Below, piece by piece: positions 1 through 11,593 of a stretch of 64,000 nucleotides of DNA. The stretch is from Stenogyne calaminthoides (lineage: Eukaryota > Streptophyta > Magnoliopsida > Lamiales > Lamiaceae). Both the position numbers and the translations under genes were made by a program. Below the pieces are notes generated by a model. That model ran no database searches. It was not told the DNA's origin and was given only the letters and a program-made list of their open reading frames with translations. The stretch is taken from positions 24,412,804 through 24,476,803 of the forward strand of contig JBBCBC010000001.1 of assembly GCA_037126765.1 (NCBI GenBank), written 5' to 3'. How positions within the stretch are numbered: position 1 is the first letter of the stretch; each line of letters opens with the position of its first letter.

Positions 1-242
1 ACCCTGTTGCGATTGCACAAGCAAAGGAACCGAGATCAACAAACAGAAGCAAACATGTACCCAGGCTTATCATTTGATCCGAAAGATCATAACGATAGGA
101 GAAATAGAATTAGAATGTGTTCCCACGTAAGATAATTTGGCATATTCTTTCACCAAAACACTGAGTGTTCATGTACACACTAGACATTTGATGGTCTAAG
201 GGTTAGACATGAAGGTGATTGGCTCTAGTCCAAGTGGGAGAT
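1..242 (+). mobile_element. 3' end of the internal region of a copia-like retrotransposon (element G), cut by the window edge
   Basis: No ORF is visible here. The stretch ends in a purine-rich tract (AAGTGGGAGAT, about 231-241) immediately before the LTR that begins TGTTAG at 243. This is the usual arrangement of the polypurine tract that primes plus-strand DNA synthesis in plant Ty1/copia elements. The coding part must lie to the left of the window. Confidence 0.7.
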
Positions 243-1863
243 TGTTAGTGTGAGTGTCCTAGAGACAATCTATTGTAAGGACATAATACTTGATGATATT
301 CAGTTTGATTTAATATTATTATCCATTTAATATTAATGTATGGCAATACACCTATTCAAATATTATGTTTGATTATTTGCATTTATTCTTATATGTGTTC
401 CCATGAACCAATGTTGTCATTGAGGATGTGAGACCTCAGATGACTTAAGCATGGTTCTCAAATAGCCCCAATCAAGGATCATCAAGAATGGGATATTGAT
501 GATGCAATTGAGATTGGTGTGCGTTCTACATCATACTCTTAGAGAGTGTAGTAAGATCTCACTTACTACGAGATACTAGGTATCTCATGATGGATGCACA
601 GATACCTTAGAGGGTATTGGTATACCCATCCTAGAAACCATTTGATGTAATTCCACAATACATGTGTCTACGGGCGTCTTGGTTAGTGGGAGCGACGTGA
701 TACTCCTTTGACTTGAGGTCAATAAGCACGACATGTGTGGAGTGATGAACTTTGACCATGACCGACGCTTGCACCCTTCCATGGGTAGATATGGCTTGGA
801 TTGGGTTCATCACGAAATGCATGTGCGTGGTAGTTGATCCAAGAATATGATTCATTCCTCAATGTGGATTTAGAGAGAATACTCGTCTTCTCGTCATAAT
901 TGGATCTAAGTCGTCGGCCGACGCGCATCAGCTTAGACTTTGTGGCTAAGTGTAATTTACTTTATCAATTAGTGATTAGAGATAATATGATTAAGTTATT
1001 TGAATAGACACTTCATCAAGTTCAAGACTTAATCGAGTATTCGTGAATGAAAGGAAGATATCACGATAGCCTATGTACCTCGTATATTGAGATTGTCTGA
1101 TTTATTGTCTAGGGTTCAATTAAGACCGTAAGATTGACTAACTGCTCGGTATACGAGGTCCTATGGGTCACACAACAAGTAACAGTTGTTTACAGATTAG
1201 AGCTGGTGATTAAATATCATATTGGATATGGATATTTAATTTATGGAGAAATTAATAATATATTAATTTAGAATTAATTGTTATTAATTAATTAATTTGG
1301 AATTAATTAAAGTTATTTAATTAAATTAGATTTAATTAAATAAGATTTCCCAACAATAATATATATGGAATATTATTGTAGGATTTTATATATAAGGAAA
1401 TAAAGTCTCTACAGATTTATTTCTAATATGGGACTTTGTCTATATGGAAATTAAATCCCTACAGATTTATTTCTTGTTTTGGGCCTGCTTAAGAATTAAG
1501 CCACGTCTCCACTATATATACTAGTTTATGGGAAATCCTACACACACAAGATAATATAAAAGTATTACTTCTCCATAAAACCTAGATTTAGTATTTTCCT
1601 AGCAAATCCATCTCGTGGTTCAAGGCTGGCAGAACACTGCAGATCTGTGATCAATTGTTACGTGGATACCATAGTTGAAGAATTCTGTCTCGAATCCTGT
1701 TACGAATTCTTGTACTATTCTTTACGTATCCTCTCAATCAATTATGCAATTACATGTTCGTTGTTGGTGAACTGAAACTTCATTCTACAAACATTATTAA
1801 ACTTTGATCAAATACTTCCAAATTTTATTTAGCTTAAATTAATTTTATTCAATAATACTAACA
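243..1863 (+). repeat. 3' LTR of element G (about 1.6 kb)
   Basis: The LTR begins TGTTAGT and ends ACTAACA, a perfect 7-base terminal inverted repeat, and follows a polypurine tract. A TATA box (TATATATA, 1513-1520) sits near the 3' third, where an LTR promoter is expected. The middle (about 1240-1340) is a run of TTAATTAA-like words. The other LTR is outside the window, so the target duplication cannot be checked. The right boundary rests on the inverted repeat alone. Confidence 0.72.
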
Positions 1864-2171
1864 TTTTTAATATTTTATATATGTAAAATACATAAAATAT
1901 ATTAATTTACTATATAAATTATATTTAAAAGAAAAAAGATGTAATTATTTGACATCGAATAAAAGAATACTAATACAATAACAAAATATATTTAAATTTA
2001 AAATAATTTTATGTCTAAAATCACAAATTTCTAACCACATATCCGTAAACAATATTAGTTGTAATTTTGCATGATTTTCCATCATAATTGCAACAGTGTT
2101 TTTAATTTTTTTTTACTCTTCACTCTTGAGACAACATTATGAAGTTGAACGGGAAAAATATTTTTTATGTC
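1864..2171. other. AT-rich non-coding DNA
   Basis: No gene, RNA or recognisable repeat is seen between the LTR of element G and the fold-back element. Confidence 0.6.
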
Positions 2172-3025
2172 AGTAACTATGAGGGTAATAATTTAAGAAC
2201 AATAAGTTTCAGTTTGGGAAAAGTAGGTTTCGTAGTTTCCGTTTGGCAAAAGTATGCTCGTAAGTTTTGAGTTTGATCAAGTTTAGATCCATAAATTTTG
2301 AGTTTCCGCAAAGTAGGACCGTAAATTTTAAGTTTTTGGAAATTTAGGCCCGTCTGTGTGAGAAAGTTTGTTTATATTTGCTAAAAATAATTAATGTCCT
2401 ACTTTTATCAAAAGAAAAGTTAATATCCTACTTTCCAAAACTGAAACTTACTGTCCTTTCGTTAAGTTGACACGATAATAAACAATATTAGAGATATATT
2501 AAAATTGACAATGTAAGTAATTCTAAACTAAATAATTGAATACATCAGTTAAGTTGAAGCAAAGTCATTAGTTTACCATAAAATTTGTTAATGCTTTAAT
2601 ATAATGTTAAAATTTATAGCATTAAACTATCTAATTTTATGTTGTGAATTTGATTGAGTTTTAATTTTTTTGTTTGTAATTGAGTCAAACATATAATAAA
2701 TATAATTATCCACATAAGAGGAAATGTGTATGTTTATACTGACATATATTAATTTTAATATTGAAATAGAGTATTTTAGCACTAAATAGAAAATAAAATG
2801 TCCAATGTTTGCTTAAAAAAAAATTAATGTCCTACTTTTGCCCCAACAAATATTTTATATTTTTATATTTGTTGAAAAGAAGTTAATGTCCTTATTTTGT
2901 CCCAAAAAAAAGATTAATGTCCTACTTCTACCAAAAAAAGAAAAAAAAAAAGAAAAGAAGTTAGTATCCTACTTTTCCCGAATTGAAACTTATTGTCCTT
3001 GAATTGCTACCTCCCCCGAGTTACT
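2172..3025. mobile_element. Fold-back DNA element with about 55-base inverted ends and internal copies of the end sequence
   Basis: The first bases (AGTAACT, then GAACAATAAGTTTCAG) recur as a reverse complement at the right end (CTGAAACTTATTGTCC-like sequence, then AGTTACT at 3019-3025). The two ends match over about 55 bases with some differences. A further inverted copy lies at about 2425-2462, so 2172-2466 could itself be a smaller MITE. The interior has repeated TTAATGTCCTACTTTT words at about 2392, 2820 and 2905. No transposase ORF is present and I see no convincing target duplication, so the superfamily is left open. Confidence 0.6.
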
Positions 3026-3359
3026 CCCACAATTGACCTATGCAAAAACTTACTTGGAAATGTATACATTTACTATCAATAATGAGGGAGTTTAAGTATA
3101 TTTTCAAATAAGTCTTTTCTCATGCAATTATCCACATGTGTATGTGCATATCATTTCACGTTAAACTCTAAGTTCTGCAATGAAAGATATTTTAAATGGT
3201 AGCTACAACTTCATTTGTATATATAGCAGAAAATTTACCTTTTTTATATTAAAATCATGTGAAAGGTGAGATGATACCTGAAAATAAATTTGTGACAATT
3301 CACCTAAAAATTTCAGATCATCGACCAAAAAATAAAAATAAAAAAAATTCCCACAATCT
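3026..3359. other. Non-coding DNA left of element C
   Basis: No coding or repeat feature is seen. The last base before 3361 together with 3361-3364 forms CAATG, the left target duplication of element C. Confidence 0.6.
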
Positions 3360-3364
3360 CAATG

Positions 3365-4012
3365 TGTTGATGTTGCACGGATGTTGTTCCAGGTGTTGGA
3401 CAACATTTTGCACAACATCATAAATTTGTCCTTTCTCCTAACACTAACTCCCGTTTAATAGATGTGTTTCTCTATGTTTCCTACATTGCAGGTTGAAGAT
3501 AATCTCGGAAATTATCAAGTTGTTGCACTGACGGAGTGAGAATAGAAAGATCATGGGTGGTTACACCAAGATCATGGAGATAGTGGAGGAGAAGTTCAAG
3601 GCTGTTCACACCAAGTGGATAAGACAATGCAGTTGGTCCTAAAGTCTATAAATAGACTGCATTGATCGACATTCAAGTTTGAGTTAAAGTGAAATCTCAT
3701 TTGCTCTACTCCAAACTTAAGAGAGTAACATCCAAGACACAACCAAGAGTGAAAAACTGAGTGTTTGTAATTCTAGGAGTGTGAGGGTCGTTGTTATTCT
3801 ATGTGTACTGGTCGAGGGAATACAATCTCTCCTATCAGTATTGATTTTGTCTTATTAGATCAAGTTTTAGGTTGAATAAGATCACTAGTTACTTTATTGA
3901 ATAGATTGATTTTGGTGTGTGGTTTTTCACTACACCTTTTAGGATCTTGTAAGAGATTCTTGTGTATCTCACTACTTGTTATAGTGATGTTTTTAACCAT
4001 GAGGTTCGTATA
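3365..4012 (+). repeat. 5' LTR of element C, first part
   Basis: This matches 44394-45040 with about 20 scattered differences by eye. A TATA box (TATAAATA, 3647-3654) fits the LTR promoter. The LTR is interrupted after GTATA (4008-4012) by element A and resumes after the second GTATA (19442-19446). Confidence 0.93.
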
Positions 4013-5778
4013 TGTAGGTCCCGGACGGATTTTGTGAGGGTTGAAGTCTAGAGGGGAGGGGTGAATAGACTTCTAAAAACTTTTCGTGCGGATCAGGTGT
4101 GATTTGCAGATTGCCTGATCAGAGTGCTAGTGAGTCAGTAGGAACTGATGTTCAATCTTACTGAGTGCCTGAGGGCAGATCAGTTTGATATCTGTCAGTT
4201 TAACTGAGAGTACGGAAGCTTGTTTTAACCCGTGTGAAAAACCAGTTTTATCAATTCAGATTCCTAAGTCAGTTTTCAACCAGCTGACTAAGGTGTCAAC
4301 CTGATCAGATCAGTTGCTTGGTGCAGACTGAGCTTAACTTAGAATATGTATGCGCTTTTAAACTTAGTAGTGTGAATAGTGTAAAGCAATAAGAAAGCAA
4401 CTAAATGCACACAAGACTTTTTATAGTGGTTCAAACGAAACCCGTCTTACGTCCACTCTTTCCTTAACACAGGGGAACCTTAACCAAACTTAACCGAACT
4501 TAACCTGTGGGACTTATATCCCTCGTGGGATGGCCGATAGATGTTTATTGAGTTCACACTCAACCGAACTAGAAATCAGAAAATTAGAATCCCTAGTCTG
4601 AAATCTTCCGGGAACAAACTTAACCTAACTTGCATTTGGGTAAAGAATGTTTGAGGGTTCCAACTGGAAATTTATCCTGGTGTTTTAGGTAGCCAAAATG
4701 CTAGTGGATAGGATTTCTTGCTAAGAACAATGGGATGAACACTCTAAGAATAATCTTCAAATATGGTGTTCTTCGAGCGAAAATTCTGAAGGCTTTTTGC
4801 TTCTTGAGAATCTGCATTAATGATGCTATTCTGCTTTGCTCAATTGTTCATGTGATAGTTGTTGGTCTCTTTTTCTTCCTTTCGAGCAATTCCATTTTAT
4901 AGACCTCGAAATCAAAGAGCCGTTGGAGAGCAATTTGAATTTCGGGCTATATTAGGTAGGTTGTAGGATATGATTGTGACGTGCTCCGATTATCGGCATG
5001 TCCGTAGGCATGATTAGCGCCGTTTTTGTCTGCAGCGTCGCATCTCGCGTTGTCAGCTCTTTTTGTGCACGTGTCGCTTTCTCCTTGGCTTCGCGAGGCG
5101 GCATTTCAGTCATTTGTCCGTTAGACGATTGATATTCCTTTTGTAGAAGATTCGTCTTGTCTGGTGTATAATTTTGATTGACACCAGGTGTGAGATGACT
5201 TGATCAGGTAACTGATCAGTCTACCTTGTTGAGTCTTCTGTTGCAGATTTTCTTAGCTCAATATGCAGACTCGGCTGAATGTAGGTCTTCAGGTCTTTTG
5301 ATCTTCAGGTGTCTCTGAGCCTCAGTGTATTCAGTCATACTGAGTCTTCAGGTTTGTTAGTGAGTCTTCAGGTTTATCTGAGTCTTCAGGTTCATCTGAG
5401 TCTTCAGTGTCTATCTAAGTCTTCAGGTTCATCTGAGTCTTTAGGTTCATCTGAGTCTTCAGTGTCTATCTGAGTCTTCAGGTTCATCTGAGTCTTCAGG
5501 TTCATCTATCTTCACCTGATTTTCTGACTTCTTATCTTCTGATTTGTTCTTAGTCTTCTGATCATCTGACCTTATCTGGGTCATCTGATACTTCGACCTG
5601 ACCTATGCATATTGAGTTCCCCCTCAATATGTGACCTATCTTTTACATCAGCTATCTATATATTTCAGCTGGTCATCTTAATCTGATTCTAAGTCATCAG
5701 TCAGCTAACAGGTCTGACTGGTCCTATTACAACCTGTTTTGGAACTTCCATCAAAACTAAAATACAAATTTCCCAACA
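4013..5778 (-). repeat. 3' LTR of element A (1766 bases)
   Basis: This is nearly identical to 17649-19441. In element orientation it begins TGTTGGGAAA and ends GGGACCTACA. The TATA box on the minus strand is at 4895-4901 (TATAAAA), in the stretch conserved in all LTRs of this family here (AGGTCTATAA followed by ATGGGATT). It contains an 18-base tandem array (5345-5515). Confidence 0.93.
5345..5515. repeat. 18-base tandem repeat inside the LTR of A
   Basis: Repeats of TGAGTCTTCAGGTTCATC and a variant ending TCAGTGTCTATC run head to tail, about nine units. The partner LTR carries a longer version (about 18985-19175), which explains most of the 27-base length difference between the two LTRs. 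Confidence 0.85.
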
Positions 5779-5797
5779 ATTTCCCCCTTTTTGATGG
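5779..5797 (-). promoter_or_regulatory. Polypurine tract of element A
   Basis: The minus strand reads CATCAAAAAGGGGGAAAT directly before the LTR start TGTTGGG. The same tract precedes the LTR in B (30962-30978) and, slightly changed, in D (53221-53234). Confidence 0.88.
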
Positions 5798-5985
5798 AAC
5801 CAAAACACATAATCAGAAAAATAGATACCATGAATGGAAATGTAGATAATGAAAACAGTACATACCTCAGAAGACAATGAGATGTTGTCTTAGAATCAGT
5901 GAGATGGAATATTTCATTCAGATATGTGTGTGCATTAAAGAATACATGAAAAGCGTACCTATCATCTGATTCCAAGTTGTCTTCT

Positions 5986-8900
5986 TCAGGTGTACTTGAA
6001 CATTTGCAGCTCTTTGGGGATGCCAAACATCTTGTACATCCTTTGCATTAGTTTGTCCAGCTCTTCTCTTCTATGGATCCCTCCTTTTTCAGCAAATCCA
6101 TAGTAGGCATTTTTGAACTTAACATCATCTAGCTTTTTGTCTGGACGCAAAGGTGGAAGGAGTAGTTCAAAGGGTGGAGCTTCTGGTATTAGTGACATGA
6201 TCTTGCCTTCTTTCATCACTGTCTGGTAGAAGTCTGGATACATCGTTTCTAACCAGTTTCAGAATTCATCATCATTTTCAGTCTGATTTTGATGAATCGG
6301 AATCTTCTCCAGGATGTGTACGTCACATAACCATTCTCCTCTGATCTGATCCCACTCTGGAAGCAGATCTTGTCGTGCACAGAGGATGTCTTTAACAGGT
6401 GTCGAAAGGGCATTCTTCTCCCAAGCAATCTCATCTGCTGCAGCTTCGTTCTTCCTCTTCCTTCGGATGTAAGCGATGTTCAGTCCCTTAGCCTCTGCTA
6501 ACTTCTGCTTCTTGATGGCGGCCTCTCTTATTCTTTGTCTTGTCTGCTCTTGAACTTGTTCAGGAGTCATCTGGCTTTTGGTAGAGAGTGATTGGCCTTG
6601 TCTCTGATCTTCCGCAGTAACTTTTGCCATCTTGCCTTTGCCTTTCTTCCTTCTCAGAATCTGCTCAGGTTCATCTTGTTCGTCTTCTTCAGCTAATTTC
6701 TTAGCGAGTTCAAGGCTCTTGGCCTGATCATCAATTTCCATTCTTTTCTGTACGAACGAAGAAAAGTATTCAATCTTGTCGACTCTGGTAGTAACCTCTG
6801 AAAGAGCAGTTTTCTGCTCAGTGATCTCTTTGCTATGTTTCTCCACAGTTTCCTTCACTTCAGCAATGAGATCAGTAGATGGAGTGGCTGGCAAGTCAGA
6901 TACAGTGGTTTTCGGTAGAGATGCAATTGTTACCAACTGTGTCTGTTTTTCTTCCTTCTCTTTATTCTCTTTTCCTTCCCCCTTTTTGGTTTCATCAAAG
7001 AGGTTGGACATCTTGCGGTTCAGAGCAGTTAATTGCCGTGAGATCTCCTCTCTGAGTTCCTCGACAACAAGAGGAGTAATCTGAACGGTGGCAGAAGGTG
7101 CAGGAGTGAAGAAGCGTCTGAGAGCAATTTCGATTTCCTGTCTTGCTCGTTTTGTAGAAGCTAAAAAATATTTCCAACCCATGTCCATGTGGTTGTTAGT
7201 TTTGTCCAAGGATGCCCAGACATTCTCCAAAAGTACCTGTGTCTGATTGAGCATCTCTGACTGAACTGTGAGTTTTTCAGACTAGAGTTTGAGCTTCTCA
7301 GCAAGAGGATTTACTAGTTGCATTACTTCAGCAAGGATGGCATTGTGCATCCCAACTGTGTGACTTCGTTCCTTGTCAACTAGTTTTGCTTGCTCATCTT
7401 CAAATCGCTTCATCAGATCTGCTGTGAGCGCTGTGAATTTGTCTTCAAATGCAGCCTTGATCCCATCCTGAATCTTCTCAGTATAATGATCTTGGGTATC
7501 AGAGCTCATCGTAGCAGTTTGGTCAGATGTTGAAGCCTTGACAAGTCGGGTCTCATCTGCAGCACCCATTCTTGGTTCATCGGCAGCTCCCTCATGATCA
7601 GTAGGAGGTTGAACGGTTTCCTCCCTATTATCAGCAATTCCGAACCTTTCGTGAATCAACCATCTTATATCATCATCAAATGTCAATTCAACAGCACTTT
7701 CAATCCCATCAGTGTTCAAGCACTTCAACTCCAAGTCTACAAAGAAATCTGATCCCAGAGATGTCATGAGAATCAGAAATTCTTCAATGCTTTTTAGTCT
7801 GATATCCCTCCAGAACATAATCTCTTCTATCTGTTGCTGAATGCCAGGATGTTGATCCAATTCAGGACATAGATCCAGTAGATAGTTTTTGATTTGTTGC
7901 TTCATTATCCTTATGATGGGGCTTCCTGAAACAGGTGAAACAAGCACGGTTCTGGTGTTGAAGGGATTATGAGAGACGGACACTCGCTTGTCAGATCTCT
8001 CAGGCTCCTGTGACTTGATTGGAGATTGGGATATTTGTAGTTCAGGTTCGTTTTCAGCGTGTTGAGGGTGTTCAGTTTCCTGAACTGGTTCATTGATTGG
8101 TGGTGTGGGAGATGTTGGTGATCTGATAGGCGAGGGTGAGGGTGAGAAGGTTTTGTGGGGAGGTGATGATGATTTTTGAGGAGAGGGTGATGGTGGTTTG
8201 GAAGTGGGCGTTGGTGATCTTGCTCTCTGGTAGATCTTGGTGAGAGGCAGAGAATCAGATGGTGATTCTTCCTCAGGTTGCTCCACTTCTGTCCCTCTGA
8301 CAGATTTCTCTCCTTCTGCTGCGATCATCTGCTCTTCCCTTACTTCTCAGATAGTTGGCTCAGAGCGGACTGCTATCTCTTCTTCTGATCTTACTTGCAT
8401 CAGATCCTTCGTTCTGCTGACTTGCTGGGCAGAACTTGGAGTAGTTTTCAGAGGAGATGAGACTCTCTTCTGATGTTTCCGCTGAGCATCTGGTTTCTTG
8501 GCCAGATTCTTCCTCTTCATCCTCTTCTCTGGAATGGCCTCTTCCTGCACTTCAGACGATGCAGTTGCCTTATCTTTTCCCTTCTTTTCTCCCTTGGGTT
8601 TGGGCACATAAGGAGTTGGATCTTCATTAGTTTGTTCAGGTAGGGACTCATCCTTGCCCAGTATGGCCTTGTGCTTTGCTTGGTAAATCTTCGCTCCATT
8701 CTCGTTCCATTTATAATTCTGTGGCAGCTTATCTGACAGAATGATAGAGATTTTGTGTATAAAGGAGCACTTGGAAGATAAGCACACTTCATTGCTCTGG
8801 GTCAGTTCGAACTTCCCGGAGTCTTTTCTCAGTCTTGCTTTGACCATACCCAACCAATCGATATATGAAGCCTTCTTGATTATTGCAGTCATGACACTTA

Positions 8901-9480
8901 TCTTGTACGAAGTGATGTCATCAAGACTGTAGGTTGAGCACATGATCACCTTCTGAATAATTTCAAGAAGAAGGCGATATTTCCTCTTCAGATAGGAGGC
9001 TTTGACGTTCGTCGTGTTCTCCTTATTTGCTGGTCTCAACAGCTCGGCTTCAAGAAATCCCTTTTCTCCTACATCAGTCGTGTAGGTCTCTGGATTGATG
9101 CTTCCTCGAGTTAGGCTGAATATCCTCTGGAGATCGTCATTCGACACTCGAACTTCCAGTCCGCCAATGGAAGAAATCAGGTCAGCATCATTGTCTTCAT
9201 CCCTCTGCAGATTGTATAGAAATTCCAGAGCTTCATGTGCGTGGACGATGTTCTGATGTGTAGAGCAATAGCGTTCAAGTCCACACGCTCGCAAGCACTC
9301 CAGAATTTCCAGCGATTCAGGGTCTGAGGTGATGGTGAATACTACATACTTCTCATCAATGATGTCTTTCTTCATCGATGAAAAGTTGCAGAACTTTTTC
9401 CCTTGGCCTGGTCGTAGAATAAGATAAGTCATTTCTGTACGATATGCAAATTGATGTTTAGTTTGAGTAAGATATTTCAA
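5986..9480 (-). pseudogene. Third (env-like) ORF of element A, one frame with three stop codons
   Basis: From the ATG at 9480 a single frame of about 1165 codons runs to 5986, broken only by in-frame stops at 8347-8349, 7282-7284 and near 6257. The N-terminal third (9480-8350) is a globular region ending in a Lys-rich tail. The middle has a Ser/Pro-rich linker (about 8070-8250, SPSPSP-type repeats). The C-terminal part is predicted helical and coiled, with HNPFNT, FWRDIRLKSIEEF and DDDIRWLIHERFG motifs. The partial element D repeats the last two thirds (51013-53037) with the same motifs, so the protein was under coding constraint in the family. No membrane segment is obvious, so env-like here describes position (after RNase H) and not a shown function. 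Each stop is explainable by one C-to-T change in a CG or CHG context. Confidence 0.75.
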
Positions 9481-10530
9481 TAAATTCAGTCAAACTAGTA
9501 ACTTTAGCATCAATTTAGCAAATAAGCGTTTAGATCTAATAAAAATTACAGAAATATATCATCACGATTTGTAAACCTAGGTACCAGAGAGAAATTGAGA
9601 TCATGCAATTAATTAAACAAGAAATTACCAGAAATTGATTCGAAAGATTTAGAAATCGGAAGAGTAGAATCAATTGATCTCGAAAGTAATTCTCTGAAGG
9701 TTTTTTTTTTTAAAGAATTTGATCTTTTAAAAACTTTGAGAAGACGAAGTAGTGGAAAGAGGTTTTCTGAAAAGATTTGGATTTTATAGAATACAAGGGA
9801 AAACCTTTTTGCACAACTTTCCAAAGTACTCAAGTATCCGTGTTTTGAAATCAGTGGCTGAGATTAGTCGGCCAAAAAGTATTTTGATCGCACGGTTGAG
9901 AAAAGTAGTCTTCTCGTATTTCGGACTCGAAAATTCGCAACAAAACGCATTAAAAACACATTTCCAAGTCCGCATTAAAAGTTTTGCAGAGCATGCGTCA
10001 TGAACAGAGTAAAATCAATTATTTAAATAATGCATGTAAGGTATTCAGAAAGGGATAAATAAGAGAACGTATCTGGCTGATTGATATTGTAATCAACCAG
10101 TTACCACAGTGATATGGTCTGGTACTTTGTTGACCTATCTGATGGTTGCCTTATGCATTTTCCAACAATATCTCACTCATCTGATCAGATTCTTGCTTGA
10201 AACACTTCGCCACTTATCTGATCCACTTATCTGATACTATTTTCCGATGCACTTATCTGATACACTTCATCCTTCAGTCTTCTTCTAATTAGCCCGTATT
10301 TACTGAAGTCAACTCCCGCCAGAACTTTTACTTCGGGGAGTCCAAAAGTCACCTCGATTCCCAAATCGGCGCGATTTGACATTCCGTAATAATGGCATAG
10401 ATACGCTGTGATTAATCACACTGTAAACTCATCCAACCATTAGCCGCGTGTTCCATACGTGTTGTCGATGCAAATTTCTCTTAAGGTCTTCTGAGAAAAT
10501 AAATTTGCATTTATACCCCTAATTTCCTTC
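9481..10530. other. Spacer of element A between the third ORF and the antisense ORF
   Basis: No reading frame of substance is seen. The part at 9700-10000 gives short ORFs on both strands that look fortuitous. Homologous spacer lies at about 34140-35269 in element B. Confidence 0.6.
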
Positions 10531-10540
10531 TATAAATTAG
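10531..10540 (+). promoter_or_regulatory. TATA box of the antisense unit in element A
   Basis: TATAAATTAG lies 81 bases before the ATG at 10612. Element B has TATAAATTGG in the same position (35270-35279), preceded in both by a similar AATTTGCATT stretch and followed by an ACACAACAT-containing leader. Conservation in two copies supports it as a plus-strand promoter, opposite to the element's genes. Confidence 0.6.
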
Positions 10541-10611
10541 CCTGGGGTGTTTAGGCAAACAACACAACATAAACCATTCATCTTCTTTAGCATATACTTC
10601 ATGCTTTTCCG

Positions 10612-10875
10612 ATGAGTTCCTTATTTCCGGTGAAACTTCCGGTGGGAACCTTTAACCCTTTTCCAATGAATTCAGCTTCTCAAATCAACCCTGTGTATTC
10701 CTTCACACTGCTTTCATCGTCATCTGAGATTTCTCATACGATCAATGCTAAGCTTCTTTACCACCATGGAGGTGGATCTGCTAAGGCAAATTAGAAGGCA
10801 CTTCTCCTAACCGTATGCACCTTGTGCGCTTATCGAGATGATGGAATTAGCATCAACAGACTCAGTCTGAAATAA
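10612..10875 (+). pseudogene. Antisense ORF of element A, interrupted by one stop
   Basis: ATG at 10612 starts 60 codons to a TAG at 10792-10794. The frame then continues to TAA at 10873-10875. It aligns codon by codon, without indels after the first few residues, to the uninterrupted 90-codon ORF of element B (35336-35608). Shared stretches are LFPV.LP, PSQINP or ASQINP, SHTI, AKLLYH, GGGSA and LLLTVCTLC. The TAG replaces a GAG present in B. I do not recognise the protein. It contains no cysteine-pair or catalytic motif that I can assign. It lies opposite to the element's coding strand, between RNase H and the third ORF. Confidence 0.55.
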
Positions 10876-11304
10876 AACATGAGTTTGGTATACAATCTTG
10901 TGTATCAAACTCAATATTTGCATGAGACACTCATGGCCATATGGTCTTTGTGACTAAACTTGTGGCATTGTGTCCCATTTAACAGCTGGAAAGCCCATTG
11001 ATTTTAGGTCTAAGGGCTCCTAGCTTAAAGATCCTTCAAGGCCCGCTCTCTCTCCTCACTCCGAAGCTCTAAGAGTGGTTTTCAGGATTCTAGAAGCTTC
11101 TCTGCGCCCCCTGGGTCGGAGAGTGTGAGAGCATCAGCTCTTAAAATCTCTCTCTCTCCTTCTGTGCCTAGGGTTGTCTTAGGGCTTATGGTTTATGACC
11201 TCCTGGTCTTCTTGTACTTGTAATACCACTTGAAGATAGCTTGTAGCACTTTGTATCTTGTGATATCACTTGTAACTTGTAAATCTGACCTCCGGGTCCT
11301 TATC

Positions 11305-11310
11305 AATGAA
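11305..11310 (+). terminator. Polyadenylation-type signal of the antisense unit in A
   Basis: AATGAA within TTATCAATGAAAAA, preceded by TTGTACTTGTAA about 90 bases upstream, is a common plant 3'-end arrangement. Element B has the same pair at about 35961 and 36007-36012. Confidence 0.45.
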
Positions 11311-11593
11311 AAACTCTGTTATTCCATTGCTGTGTTGTTTCTTCTGGCTTATGCGATCTGTAGCTTTACTTGTCTTGCTTGTTGACTGCAGCTTTAATCG
11401 ACTTATAAAGTAATCTTCCAATCGATCGGTTCCCCTTAACTCGATGTGTCTTGAACCGGGTGCGCTCCTTATGCGAACTTCGGATCAGCTACTTATCCGA
11501 CTTTCGACCGCTCCTTATCCGAACTTTAGATCGGCTCGTAAATGCAGTTCGATCGGTTGAGATTCCTAACTCAACTGATTTCACTTAACCTGG

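Noticed and set aside
585..928. Short minus-strand ORFs inside the LTR of element G
   Set aside because: Three overlapping frames, no codon structure and no conserved motif. They lie in a non-coding LTR.
1864..3359. tRNA, rRNA or other structured RNA genes in the intergenic parts
   Set aside because: I looked for A/B boxes, 5S-like boxes and snRNA-type elements and found none with correct spacing here or in 45184-48318.
5345..5515. CRISPR-like array
   Set aside because: The units are directly adjacent without unique spacers, lie in an LTR of a plant element, and no cas genes are present.
9752..10003. ORFs on both strands in the spacer of A as further antisense genes
   Set aside because: Both strands are open at once and the corresponding part of B does not encode a similar protein, unlike the 10612-10875 ORF.
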